From Georgenia_A wangjunii (GTDB lineage: Bacteria; Actinomycetota; Actinomycetes; Actinomycetales; Actinomycetaceae), in assembly GCF_036421915.1 (NCBI RefSeq), contig NZ_JAZGOM010000015.1: a DNA stretch of 64,000 nucleotides; one strand, written 5' to 3'. The first letter of the stretch is position 1. Each line of letters opens with the position of its first letter. This document shows, one piece after another, positions 1 through 8,108 of the stretch. The notes beneath the pieces are model-generated. The model was not told where the DNA came from, did no database searches, and saw only the letters and a list, made by a program, of their open reading frames with translations. A program made the position numbers and the translations under genes.

Positions 1-849
1 GCCGGTGACGAGAACCCGCCTGCCCGTGAGGTAACCCGCGATGGACGAGATGTCTGTCTCGATCTGTCGGCGGCCGAGAATGTCCGAGATCTCGACCTTG
101 CGGACGTCGCTCAACTGGACGCGTCCGGCGAAGATCTCGCTCACGGGTGGGAGGACGAGGAGCTTCATGCCCGCTTCCTCGACGAGGTCGGAGATCTCGG
201 CGATGAGTTCGGGACTCGCGTTGGAGATGGCGAGGATGACCGTCGTGACGTTCTCACGCTTGGCGACCTCGAGGAGGTCAGATCGGTTGCCGAGGACCGG
301 GATGCCGACCATCCGGAGGTTGCGCTTGCTCCGGTTGTCGTCGATGAGCCCGACGACGCGGTAGGGGGAGCTCGAGTCCGTGTGGATCAGGCGCAGGAGC
401 TGGTAGCCCGCGTCACCAGCGCCGTAGACGAGGGTGCGCTCGGCGTCCGCCGCAACGATGCGCCCGCGAACGCGCGAGACCCGGTAACCCCAGCGGCCCG
501 CGGCCATGACGAGCATCGCGACGGCCGGCGCGAGGAACGCGAGCGCGTTGGGGAAGCTAGCCAGGGGCGGGGCCAGAAGGGTGAGGGCTATGGACACTGC
601 CCCGGCGGCCACCGTCGACGTGACGATCCCGATCGTCTCCTCGAAGCTACCCACGCGGTAGCGGCCCTGGTACAGCTTGAGGACGAGGCCCGTGACGACC
701 TGGAGACCCGCTGCGACGCTGAAGTACACGAGGATGGCCGACCACGGGACGTCAGCCCCGCGATAACCGAACTTGGTGGCAACGAGGAGCGTCACGGCCA
801 GCGTCCAGCTCGCGATGTCCCAGAGGACCATCGCGGCGCGCCGAACCAT
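1..849 (-). CDS. Nucleotide-sugar 4,6-dehydratase, CapD/WbpM type (3' part outside window)
   Basis: This is the N-terminal 283 codons of a membrane-bound polysaccharide biosynthesis enzyme; the reading frame stays open to base 1, so the C-terminus lies outside. The visible part has about four hydrophobic segments in residues 8-125, then a CoA-binding-like Rossmann domain starting at TLVYGAGDAGYQLLR (about residue 142) and continuing with GLIDDN and GIPVLG. The last visible residues, RRVLVTG, begin the second Rossmann fold that carries the epimerase/dehydratase active site in this family. Family members convert UDP-HexNAc to 4-keto-6-deoxy sugars for capsule or glycan synthesis. The ATG at 849 has no good Shine-Dalgarno, so the start is approximate. 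It diverges from the MFS gene at 1055. Function from sequence reading only. Confidence 0.85.
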   Translation of the reverse strand, partial: MVRRAAMVLWDIASWTLAVTLLVATKFGYRGADVPWSAILVYFSVAAGLQVVTGLVLKLYQGRYRVGSFEETIGIVTSTVAAGAVSIALTLLAPPLASFPNALAFLAPAVAMLVMAAGRWGYRVSRVRGRIVAADAERTLVYGAGDAGYQLLRLIHTDSSSPYRVVGLIDDNRSKRNLRMVGIPVLGNRSDLLEVAKRENVTTVILAISNASPELIAEISDLVEEAGMKLLVLPPVSEIFAGRVQLSDVRKVEISDILGRRQIETDISSIAGYLTGRRVLVTG

Positions 850-1054
850 AGGTCTGTTAAGCAAAGGAACCCCACCCGTTCCGAGGAAAAACACTGACGC
901 CTCCGGTATAGGGGCGCTCCTCCAGGGTACCCAGATCTTCACGTGTCATTCTCGTGAGAAGGCCCACCTCAAGTCTATACCAACGTCTACGCGCAAGGGC
1001 CCACGGCGTGGGCGGCTAGGACGTATGGCGCGATGAGGTAGAGGATGTCTCGCC

Positions 1055-2299
1055 ATGACCTCCGCCCCGGTGCGCTCCGACGGGCCGATGTTCCCTCTCC
1101 GGAGCGTCGTGCTCGGGGCGTTCGTCCCCTCCCTTGCCTTCGAGGTGGGCGTCGGAGCGATGCTCCCGATCATCGCCATCACGGCGACGGGCCTCGGATC
1201 TTCCCTCGCCGTCGCCGGGTTCATGGCAGCACTCCTGCCGCTCGGCCAGATCCTCGCCGACCTGCCGGCAGGCTCCCTCGCCGCCCGGCTCGGCGACCGG
1301 GGGGCGATGCTGCTCGCCGGGCTCGTCGCCGCCGTCGGATTCCTCGGGTGCGCCCTGGCACCGGGGCTCGGGGTGCTCGGCGCGAGCGTCCTGCTCATCG
1401 GCGCGGCCAGCGCCGTCTTCAACCTCGCCCGGCACGCGTACCTCACCGAGATCACGCCGCCGCTGCGCCGGGCCCGCGTGCTGTCCACGCTCGCCGGTGT
1501 GCACCGCATCGGGCTGTTCATCGGCCCGTTCGCCGGCGCGGCTGTCATCCACGGCGGCGACGTCCAGGACGCCTACTGGCTGGCCGTCGTCACCTCCGTG
1601 CTCGCCACGGTGTCGGTGCTCGCCGTCCGGCAGGAGAAGACCGCGGGCGCCGGCGCGCCCGGCGGAGCTTCCGGACCGCGGCCGAGCATGGCCTCGGTGC
1701 TGCGCGAGCACAGGCAGGTGTTCGCCACGCTCGGCGTCGCCGTCATGCTCGTCGGCGCCGTGCGCGGCGCGCGCCAGACCGTCCTGCCGCTGTGGGGCGA
1801 GCACCTCGGGTTCGACCCGGCGGTGACGAGCCTCGTGTTCGGGCTCGCCGGCGCCGTCGACATGCTCCTCTTCTACCCGGCCGGCAAGGTCATGGACCGC
1901 TACGGGCGGCTGTGGATCGGGATCCCGTCGATGGCGGTCATGGCCGTGAGCATGGTGCTCCTGCCGTTCGCGACGACCGTGGCGGCGGTGAGCGTCGTCG
2001 CCGTCGTCATGGGGCTCGGGAACGGCATGGGTTCCGGGATCCTCATGACCCTCGGCGCGGACGTCGCACCGCCGGGGGAGCGCTCGCAGTTCCTCGGGAT
2101 CTGGCGGGTGCTCCAGGATGGGGGGTCGGCGGCCGGGCCGCTCATCGTCTCGGCGGGCGCCGCCATCGGCTCCCTCGCCGCGGGGATCTGGACGATGGGC
2201 GTGCTCGGGGGAGCGGCGGCCGCCGCGCTCGGGCGCTGGGTTCCGCAGTGGTCGGTGCACGCCAACCGGACCACGCGCCGTTGGGCGGGGATCGAGTAG
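1055..2299 (+). CDS. MFS transporter
   Basis: This 414-residue integral membrane protein has about twelve hydrophobic segments in two halves split by a charged loop near residue 205 (RQEKTAG...RPSMASVLREHR). The motif-A-like stretch ADLPAGSLAARLGDRG follows the second segment, typical of drug/H+ antiporter-type MFS proteins. Substrate cannot be read from the sequence. The start ATG gives a plausible short N-terminus. The last 30 codons and the bases after the stop are repeated at 4126-4214, so the 3' end exists twice around the O-antigen ligase gene. It is divergent from the polysaccharide dehydratase gene at 849. Confidence 0.85.
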   Translation: MTSAPVRSDGPMFPLRSVVLGAFVPSLAFEVGVGAMLPIIAITATGLGSSLAVAGFMAALLPLGQILADLPAGSLAARLGDRGAMLLAGLVAAVGFLGCALAPGLGVLGASVLLIGAASAVFNLARHAYLTEITPPLRRARVLSTLAGVHRIGLFIGPFAGAAVIHGGDVQDAYWLAVVTSVLATVSVLAVRQEKTAGAGAPGGASGPRPSMASVLREHRQVFATLGVAVMLVGAVRGARQTVLPLWGEHLGFDPAVTSLVFGLAGAVDMLLFYPAGKVMDRYGRLWIGIPSMAVMAVSMVLLPFATTVAAVSVVAVVMGLGNGMGSGILMTLGADVAPPGERSQFLGIWRVLQDGGSAAGPLIVSAGAAIGSLAAGIWTMGVLGGAAAAALGRWVPQWSVHANRTTRRWAGIE

Positions 2300-2301
2300 C
2301 G
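2213..2301. repeat. Direct repeat copy 1 (MFS 3' end)
   Basis: This 89-bp segment is the C-terminal coding end of the MFS gene plus its stop. It recurs at 4126-4214 in the same orientation with six mismatches by direct comparison, four of them within the last 25 bases. The two copies bracket about 1.8 kb that carries a glycosidase-like fragment and an O-antigen ligase-like gene. Confidence 0.85.
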
Positions 2302-2418
2302 TCCCGGAAATCTAGATCGTTGACGTGTGCGCCTCGTGCCAGCGTCCCCTTTCAGCACCTTTGCCACACCTGGCCAGGGGACGAGACGACCGCTGTCATG
2401 CTGCGCGGACGCCGGTAG

Positions 2419-2763
2419 ATGCAGGCATCGCCGCGTCCATGCCAGCGCTCCGGGCGTTCGCGCTGCCGTCCACCGTTTGGGACTGGCAACCCCGGCCTAT
2501 GGCGGGTCCAGGCAGCCGTCCACTGGTCAGTCGTTCACCTGCCGAGCGGGTTCCGCGGCGACCCGTACTGGATGGCCATCACTCCCACCACGGGCGGCAA
2601 CGACGCGTTCGAGAGTGCGTCAGTGCTCGCCGGTCACGACGCTCTAACGTGGGAAGTTCCGGGCGGATTGACTAGCCCCCTCAGGCGCCCCAGCCGAGAA
2701 TTCAAACCCGACACGTTCCTCCGCTACCACGACGGCCGCCTCTTCTACGTCCGGCGCATCTGA
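2419..2763 (+). pseudogene. Remnant of a glycosidase-like beta-propeller protein
   Basis: The last two thirds of this frame (from about 2521) read like an internal blade of a secreted five-bladed-propeller glycosidase-like protein: SVVHLPSGFRGDPYWMAITP, then ASVLAGHDALTWEVPGGLT and YHDGRLFYVRR. Family members of this kind are several hundred residues long and normally continue beyond this point, but here a stop follows at 2761. The first 30 codons look unrelated and no signal peptide is present. I read it as an internal fragment left by a rearrangement, not a functional gene. It lies directly upstream of the O-antigen ligase-like gene, inside the segment bounded by the MFS-end repeats. Confidence 0.5.
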
Positions 2764-2800
2764 CGAGTAGGGCCGAGCACAGCCCAGGTACTCTCGCTGA

Positions 2801-4057
2801 GTGAGCGACCAGACACCGCCGGGCAGCACGCTGCGCACTCTTGTGCTCGCCGCAATGATCTTCGCGCTCACCGCGGCCACGTTCGAGGTCGAGAGCCTCG
2901 CCGCTTTTGTGTACTTCCCCCGCTACATCTTCGCGGTGCTCCTACTCGTGGTCACCTTTCACCAAGGCGAGGGGGTCCGGCGGTCACTGGACGAGTGCCC
3001 ACCGCCAGCCAGGCTGCTAATCAAGTCGGCTCAGGTCCTCGTCGTCGTCGCCGCGGTGTCCACCGTGTGGTCTGTGGACCGCACCGAGACGGTCCTCCAG
3101 ACAATCGTCTTCGCGGTCCTGGTCGCGAACATGCAGACCCACATGACCAGGCGGTGGCACCACCCCGGCACGATCCTCCACGATATGCGGACGATCTACT
3201 GGGTCATCGCATCGACGGTGGTAGCCAGCTTGGCGCTCGGTACGCAAGTCGGCGGGCGTCTTTCGGGGATTTACGACAACCCCAACACCCTGAGCCTCAT
3301 GGCGGCCATGACCGTTGCAATCGGTACGGGGCTGCTGGCACACCGGGGGAGCTGGCTCGTCCTTTTCGTGACGACACTCTCCGCCGTCGCGCTCCTGATG
3401 ACCGAGTCTCGAACGGCATTCGCCGGACTCGTCTTGGCGCTCGCTTGGGTGGGCCTGCGCAGGCGTGCGTTTCCACCATGGGCAGTCATGAGTGCACTCT
3501 TTGTGGCTGCTTTGTCCACGGCGGTCCTGTTGGTCTATGGTCGCATTCCGCTGCCCAGCGTCGTCACTCGCTTCCAGGGCGGTCAGCCCGAGGGCGTCTT
3601 GAGCTACCGCGACATCGCCTGGAACCATGCCGTGGACCTCTGGCAACAGCAACCTTGGACCGGATACGGCTTCCGGGCCGGCGAGGTGGTCTTCCAGCAG
3701 AACCGGCACCTGACGGCATTCAGCTCGGACGGTGCGCACAACAGCTATCTGCAGACACTGCTCGAGGTCGGTGTGATCGGCTTCATCCCTTTCGCAGTGA
3801 TGATCCTTGCCCTAGTCCGAGCCGTCTGGACCGTCAGCTTCTCGGGGATCGGCGCGGGCCTCGTAGCCCTAGTCATCGTCGGCCTGGCTATGGGAACGGC
3901 AGAGTCTGCACTCTTCGGAGTCGGCCAAGCGATGAGCTGGACCTTCTGGCTGGGCGCAGCAGCGGCTTGTGCAGTGGCGCCGGCACAGGCAAGTTCGGAG
4001 TCACCGCTTCCGGTGCGGACCAAACGGATACTGGTCAAACCGTACCGCGGCCGGTAA
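2801..4057 (+). CDS. O-antigen ligase / polymerase-like membrane protein (Wzy_C family)
   Basis: This 418-residue protein has about ten hydrophobic segments. Two stretches are diagnostic of the O-antigen ligase/polymerase family: LMTESRTAFAGLVLALAWVG (around residue 200) and GAHNSYLQTLLEVGVIGF (around residue 315), the latter in the large periplasmic loop region. Such proteins join or polymerise lipid-linked glycans at the outer face of the membrane; in a Gram-positive organism the product would be an exopolysaccharide or wall glycan. Translation starts at GTG 2801. The base composition is visibly less GC-rich than the neighbours, common for polysaccharide genes. It is the only intact gene between the two MFS-end repeats and may have arrived with them. 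Confidence 0.85.
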   Translation: MSDQTPPGSTLRTLVLAAMIFALTAATFEVESLAAFVYFPRYIFAVLLLVVTFHQGEGVRRSLDECPPPARLLIKSAQVLVVVAAVSTVWSVDRTETVLQTIVFAVLVANMQTHMTRRWHHPGTILHDMRTIYWVIASTVVASLALGTQVGGRLSGIYDNPNTLSLMAAMTVAIGTGLLAHRGSWLVLFVTTLSAVALLMTESRTAFAGLVLALAWVGLRRRAFPPWAVMSALFVAALSTAVLLVYGRIPLPSVVTRFQGGQPEGVLSYRDIAWNHAVDLWQQQPWTGYGFRAGEVVFQQNRHLTAFSSDGAHNSYLQTLLEVGVIGFIPFAVMILALVRAVWTVSFSGIGAGLVALVIVGLAMGTAESALFGVGQAMSWTFWLGAAAACAVAPAQASSESPLPVRTKRILVKPYRGR

Positions 4058-4125
4058 GTACGTCGCGCTCGAGGGGGGCTCCCTATTGGTTGGTCAAGCG
4101 GCTTGCTTGCGAGCCGCGCTTGGGG

Positions 4126-4214
4126 GCGGCGGCCGCCGCGCTCGGGCGCTGGGTGCCGCGGTGGTCGGTGCACGCCAACCGGACCACGCGCCGTCGGGCG
4201 GGGATCACATAGCG
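4126..4214 (+). pseudogene. Orphan MFS C-terminal fragment (direct repeat copy 2)
   Basis: This 89-bp fragment matches the end of the MFS gene (2213-2301) with six mismatches. It still reads AAAALGRWVPRWSVHANRTT in frame and ends in TAG at 4210-4212. Upstream of 4115 the similarity to the MFS gene is lost, so only the last 30 codons are present. It is either the scar of an insertion at the 3' end of the MFS gene or what remains of a second MFS gene. Confidence 0.8.
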
Positions 4215-4414
4215 AGGGTCTGCCTGTTGCCTATCCCGGTGCTCGACCTCTGAACCAGATGACGGCGGATAAGGGAACCGTGGCTGGCCTTGCGAAGAGC
4301 ACGGCTGACGGCAAACCGCTCAGCGAGCGGGTTTGCGGTGCTGGCCCTAGCGTCGACCTCTTCGACGTGGCGGCACAGTTTGGACGCCCGCGAAAATGAG
4401 GGGGTTCTACAGTC
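4213..4414. other. Intergenic spacer with an imperfect hairpin
   Basis: No gene is seen here. The only structure is a hairpin at 4311-4336: GCAAACCGCTC, loop AGC, then GAGCGGGTTTGC with one bulged G. It is not followed by a T-run. It could be a leader structure of the SipW-type locus that follows or a degenerate terminator. Confidence 0.35.
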
Positions 4415-5035
4415 ATGCAAATCTTCACGCGTACGACGCGCGGCCGCGCTAGCAGCCATGTCCGTCGCCGTCCTCGCCGCCGGGGCTCTGGTCTTCCAGG
4501 GCTCGACCGCAGCCTTCACCGCAACGACGCGCAACGCCGCAGCGCATGGAGCACCGGCCGGGTGCTGCTGACCGAGGACGATCAGGGACGCGCGGCCTTC
4601 AGTGAGACCGGCCTGGTCCCGGGCGAGACCGGCGAGCAGTGCATCGTCGTCGCCTCGGGGTCGGACTTTCCCGGGGAGGTCAGGTCGTACCTGCAGAACC
4701 TGACCACGTCCGCGCAGGCCCTCGAGAACTACATCGAGTTCCAGGTGGAGATCGGCGAAGGCGGTTCCTTCGACGACTGCACCGGCTTCACACCGGACCC
4801 GGGCGCACTGCCCCCAGCGCCGCTGTCCGCGCTCACGGCGAACAACTACGACTACGCGACGGACGGGGTTCCGTGGCAGACCGAGGGCACGCCCGGCGAG
4901 TCGAGGACCTACCGGGGCACGTGGACCTTCGACACGACGGGCCTGACGCAGCAGCAGATCGATTCCGTGCAAGGAGCGCAGGTCTCCGTGGACATCGTGT
5001 GGGACCTGCAGAGCGACGAGGACCTCTCGGCCTGA
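4415..5035 (+). pseudogene. TasA/CalY-like SipW-dependent exported protein, with two compensating frameshifts
   Basis: Reading straight from ATG 4415 gives 206 residues, but the N-terminal part after MQIFTR is arginine-rich nonsense. In the +1 frame between about 4433 and 4545 a perfect export signal appears: RRAAALAAMSVAVLAAGALV followed by FQGSTAAFTATTRN. The original frame resumes at AWSTGRVLLTEDDQG and runs to the stop with camelysin-like features (DDQGRAAFSETGLVPGETGE, IEFQVEIGEG, YRGTWTFDTTGL). Two shifts of opposite sign therefore remove the signal peptide while keeping the mature domain open. Family members are exported by SipW-type signal peptidases, one of which follows. As it stands the product would not be exported; sequencing error is the alternative. 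Confidence 0.75.
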
Positions 5036-5112
5036 CCTGAGCCGGCGTAGCCGGCTGGGCTGCGCTGTGCCTAGGGGGCCTCGCCCAGGCGTTTCTCGCC
5101 TTCACCCTGGCG

Positions 5113-5736
5113 GTGACGGTCATCGCCGTGGCGCCGCTCGCGCTCGGGTGGCACGGCTCCGTCGTCCAGACCGGGTCGATGCGGCCCCACATCGACCCCG
5201 GTGACCTCGTGCTGCTGTCGCCCCTGCCGGACGACGCGCCCGTGCCTCTCGGCGGGGTCGTCGAGTTCCGCACGCCCGGCGAGGCGGAGCGCGACGGGCA
5301 GAGCGGGCGCCGCCTGCACCGGATCGTCGCCGACGGCGTAAAGCCGGGCGAGTGGGTCACCGCCGGCGACGCCAACGCCGACGTCGACAGCACCGCGATC
5401 ACGCGCGAACAGATCAGCGGGCAGGCGCGGCTCCTCGTTCCGTGGGTCGGCCTGCCAAGCATGTGGATCGGGAGCGGCACGTTCGTCCCGCTCCTGCTGT
5501 GGCTCGCCGTCACGATCGCCGCGTTCGTCGTGCTCGTGTGGTGGTGGCCGGAGCGCCGTCGTCCCGTCGTCGGGGCGCTTGGTGAGGTGGCGAGCGGTGC
5601 TGCCGGTGGGGCGGGTGACGCAGCCGAGGGCCCAGGTGACGCGCCGGCCGGGGCGGATGACGCGCTGGTCGGGGCGGAAGACGCAGACGGAGGGCGAGTG
5701 ACGCGCCGGCCAGCGGGCCGGAGCGCGTCGAGGTGA
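5113..5736 (+). CDS. Signal peptidase I, SipW/ER type (start region damaged)
   Basis: The protein shows the catalytic serine in TGSMRPHIDPGD (S22 from GTG 5113) and the ER/archaeal-type catalytic histidine in RRLHRIVADG (H69), then WVTAGDANADVDS, a C-terminal hydrophobic segment VPLLLWLAVTIAAFVVLVWW and an acidic, Gly/Ala-rich tail. It would cleave signals of the TasA-like and DUF3494 proteins beside it. The N-terminal membrane anchor is coded upstream of the GTG (WAALCLGGLAQAFLAFTLAV), but the frame runs back to TGA at 5038 without any ATG, GTG or TTG. Starting at 5113 cuts the anchor in half, so the gene has probably lost its start codon. Its stop overlaps the next gene (GTGA). Confidence 0.7.
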   Translation: MTVIAVAPLALGWHGSVVQTGSMRPHIDPGDLVLLSPLPDDAPVPLGGVVEFRTPGEAERDGQSGRRLHRIVADGVKPGEWVTAGDANADVDSTAITREQISGQARLLVPWVGLPSMWIGSGTFVPLLLWLAVTIAAFVVLVWWWPERRRPVVGALGEVASGAAGGAGDAAEGPGDAPAGADDALVGAEDADGGRVTRRPAGRSASR

Positions 5737-6473
5737 CAAGGCGCTCGGCGTTGTCCGTGCTCGCGCTGCTCGCCCTGGGTGCCGGTGTCGGTGCCGGGAC
5801 GAGCGGCTGCGCCACCGCCGCGTTCTCGGCGCGGACCGCGAGTGTCAACAACGTCTTCCGCGTGGGCACGTGGCCTGCGCTCACGCTGGGACGGGCGGCG
5901 ACGTGCGCGGTCCTCGCCGCCACCCGCATCACCAACTAGGCGTTCTTCGGCGCCGGGAGCTCGATCACCGGCAGCGTCGCGATCTCGCCTGGGTCGGCCA
6001 TCACCGGGTTCTGGCCGTGGGACATCTCGGGCAGCATCGACCGCAACACGGCGGGGGCCCGCAACGCCCGCACGGACGCGCTGGCACTCTCTAACGCCCT
6101 CGCGGACCGGCCCGGGACGGCGGCGCTGCCTGCACCGTGACGGGCGCTCTGGGCCCGGGTGTCTACCGCCGCTCCGGGTCCGCGCAGGTGACGCAGACCC
6201 TCACGCTCGACGCCCGCGGCGACGCGAGCGCGGTGTTCGTGCTCGCCGCCACCACGCTCGACATCGGGCAGGGGGCGCGCATCGTCCTGCAGCGAGGGGC
6301 GTCCCCGGACCGCGCCTTCTTCTGCAGCGCCACGACGATGCGCCTCGACGAGTCGAGCACCAGCCGCGGGGTCTTCATCGCGGCCGGCGACGTCACCCTC
6401 GACCTTGGCCGGCCGGGTCATCTCGCTCAACGACGCCGTGGCGCTGACGCGCGCGACCATCACCGCGGGGTGA
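5733..6473 (+). pseudogene. DUF3494 (ice-binding-like) exported protein, disrupted three times
   Basis: From GTG 5733 a SipW-type signal is coded (SALSVLALLALGAGVGAGTS...TAAFSARTASVNN), followed by the start of a DUF3494 domain, TCAVLAATRITN. A TAG at 5937-5939 interrupts it. The domain continues in frame (AFFGAGSSITGSVAISPGSA, WPWDISGSIDRNTAGA), shifts frame near 6135 (TGALGPGVYRRSGSAQVTQT, LTLDARGDASAVFVLAATTL) and again near 6410 (GRVISLNDAVALTRATITAG, stop 6471-6473). All parts of the beta-solenoid domain are present in order, so this is a recently broken gene rather than a fragment. Members of the family are secreted adhesins or ice-binding proteins. It lies directly behind the signal peptidase that would process it. 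Confidence 0.8.
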
Positions 6474-6667
6474 CGTCGCGGGCGGGGCCGCCGAGGCGGG
6501 TTCCTGGCGGCGCGTCCCTGCTCGCCGCCGAGTGCCTGCCGTGAGCATTCGGCAGTCCTGGCCTGCGGGAGCCTCAGCGCAGGCGGCGGGGCACGATGCT
6601 CGGGGACCGAGGTGCGTGCTCGCTGGCCGAGCCGGGCCGGGGTCTACTGCGGCGCCGCCGGCGCCCG

Positions 6668-8026
6668 CTACGTCTTGGCGTCCTCGTAGCGGCGCAGCGC
6701 CTCGGCCCGCTCGGCCGCGTGGTCGACGATGCGCTCGGGATACCCGTGAGCCAGGCCGCCCGGGATACGCCACGGCTGGTGCACCGCGGCGCCGGGGATG
6801 CGGGCGAGCTCCGGGACGTACCGGCGGACGTAGTCGCCGTGAGGGTCGTACCGCTCGCCCTGGGCGACGGGATTGAAGACGCGGAAGTAGGGCGCGGCGT
6901 CCGTGCCGGTGCCCGCCACCCACTGCCAGCCATGGTTGTTCGAGGCGAGGTCGCCGTCGCGGAGGTGGTCGAGGAAGTACCGCGCCCCGTGCTGCCACCA
7001 GACGTGCAGGTCCTTGACGAGGAAGCTCGCGACGACCATCCGCACCCGGTTGTGCATCCACCCCTCGGTGAGGAGCTGGCGCATGCCCGCGTCGACGAAC
7101 GGGTAGCCCGTGCGGCCCTCCTCCCACGCCCTCACCCGCTCCGCCGCGGGACCGGCCGGGTCGTCGTACGCCATGGCGCTCAGGTCCGCGCGCAGGTCGC
7201 CCCAGGCGGACTCCGGCCGGTGCCACAGGACGTCGGCGTAGAACTCCCGCCAGCACAGCTCGGTGACGAACCGCCGGGCGCCGTCGGACCGCCCGGCCGG
7301 ATGGGCGGCGACGTCCGCCAGCATCGTGCGCGGGTGGATCGTGCCGTACTTGAGGTGGACCGACATCTGCGACGTGGCGTTGAGGTCAGGGCGGTCCCGG
7401 TTGCTGCCGTAGCCGGCGAGGTCGTCCTCGAGGAACTCCTCCCACCGCGCGCGGGCCGCACCCTCACCCATGGCGATGGTCGGCGTAGCCGGCTCGTCGC
7501 CCCAGGGCAGCGGCGTCGACTCGACCGGCCGGTGCCAGGTGAGGCCGGCGGGGACCGTGGCCGGGGCCGGCCAGCCGTGCTCGTGCCAGGCGCGCGAGAA
7601 CGGCGTGAACACCTTGAAGGGCTCGCCGTCGGCCTTGCGCACGAGCCCGGGTCCGACGGCGTAGGGCGTGCCGGTCGCGACGAGGGGCACGGCGCCGAGG
7701 GCGACCTCGACGCGGTGGTCCCGGTGACGTCCGTACGGCGTGCTCTCCCGGCTGACGTGGACGCTCGAGGCCCCGACCTCGCGGACGAGCCGGGGGATCT
7801 CGGTCTCCGGGTCGCCCACGCGGACGACGAGCGCGCCGTCGTACGCCGTCGCGAGGTCGGCGACGGCGGCCGCCAGGTGGGCGCGGCGGACCGCCCCCGC
7901 GGAGGCGAGGAGCGTCGGGTCGGCGACGAAGACTGGGAGGACGTCGCCGCCGGCCTCATGCGCCGCGAGGAGCGCCGGCAGGTCGGACAGGCGGAGGTCC
8001 CGCCGGAGCCACAGCAGCGCAGTCAT
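6668..8026 (-). CDS. phr: Deoxyribodipyrimidine photo-lyase (class I CPD type)
   Basis: This 452-residue flavoprotein repairs UV-induced pyrimidine dimers using blue light. The N-terminal alpha/beta domain begins MTALLWLRRDLRLSDLPALL. The C-terminal FAD-binding domain carries the family signatures CWREFYADVLWHRPE, GWMHNRVRMVVASFLVKDL, WWQHGARYFLDHLRDGDLAS, NNHGWQWVAGTGTDAAPYFR and FNPVAQGERYDPHGDYVRRY. The antenna cofactor cannot be assigned. The start at 8026 is chosen because the protein begins exactly with the conserved first strand; earlier in-frame starts add unrelated residues. It diverges from the LacI-type gene at 8109 with an 82-bp spacer. Confidence 0.95.
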   Translation of the reverse strand: MTALLWLRRDLRLSDLPALLAAHEAGGDVLPVFVADPTLLASAGAVRRAHLAAAVADLATAYDGALVVRVGDPETEIPRLVREVGASSVHVSRESTPYGRHRDHRVEVALGAVPLVATGTPYAVGPGLVRKADGEPFKVFTPFSRAWHEHGWPAPATVPAGLTWHRPVESTPLPWGDEPATPTIAMGEGAARARWEEFLEDDLAGYGSNRDRPDLNATSQMSVHLKYGTIHPRTMLADVAAHPAGRSDGARRFVTELCWREFYADVLWHRPESAWGDLRADLSAMAYDDPAGPAAERVRAWEEGRTGYPFVDAGMRQLLTEGWMHNRVRMVVASFLVKDLHVWWQHGARYFLDHLRDGDLASNNHGWQWVAGTGTDAAPYFRVFNPVAQGERYDPHGDYVRRYVPELARIPGAAVHQPWRIPGGLAHGYPERIVDHAAERAEALRRYEDAKT

Positions 8027-8072
8027 GGCCGCCATCATCCGGAAGCGGGTGGCGTCACGCGCGTTGTGACCG

Positions 8073-8108
8073 TTGACACACGCGCAGTCGGCGTGCCAAC
8101 ATCGCGGC
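8073..8108 (+). promoter_or_regulatory. Promoter of the LacI-type gene (leaderless)
   Basis: A perfect -35 box TTGACA at 8073-8078 is followed after 18 bases by a -10-like CAACAT at 8097-8102. The GTG start lies at 8109, six bases after the -10 box, where transcription should begin, and there is no Shine-Dalgarno. This supports a leaderless mRNA and the choice of start. Confidence 0.6.

Noticed and set aside
588..897. Small ORFs on both strands within the first kilobase
   Set aside because: They are shadow frames of the truncated CapD-type gene, which reads through without a stop in the minus-strand frame starting at 849.
2300..4125. Insertion sequence or integrative element
   Set aside because: Despite the flanking direct repeats there is no transposase or integrase frame and no terminal inverted repeat; kept only as an open finding.
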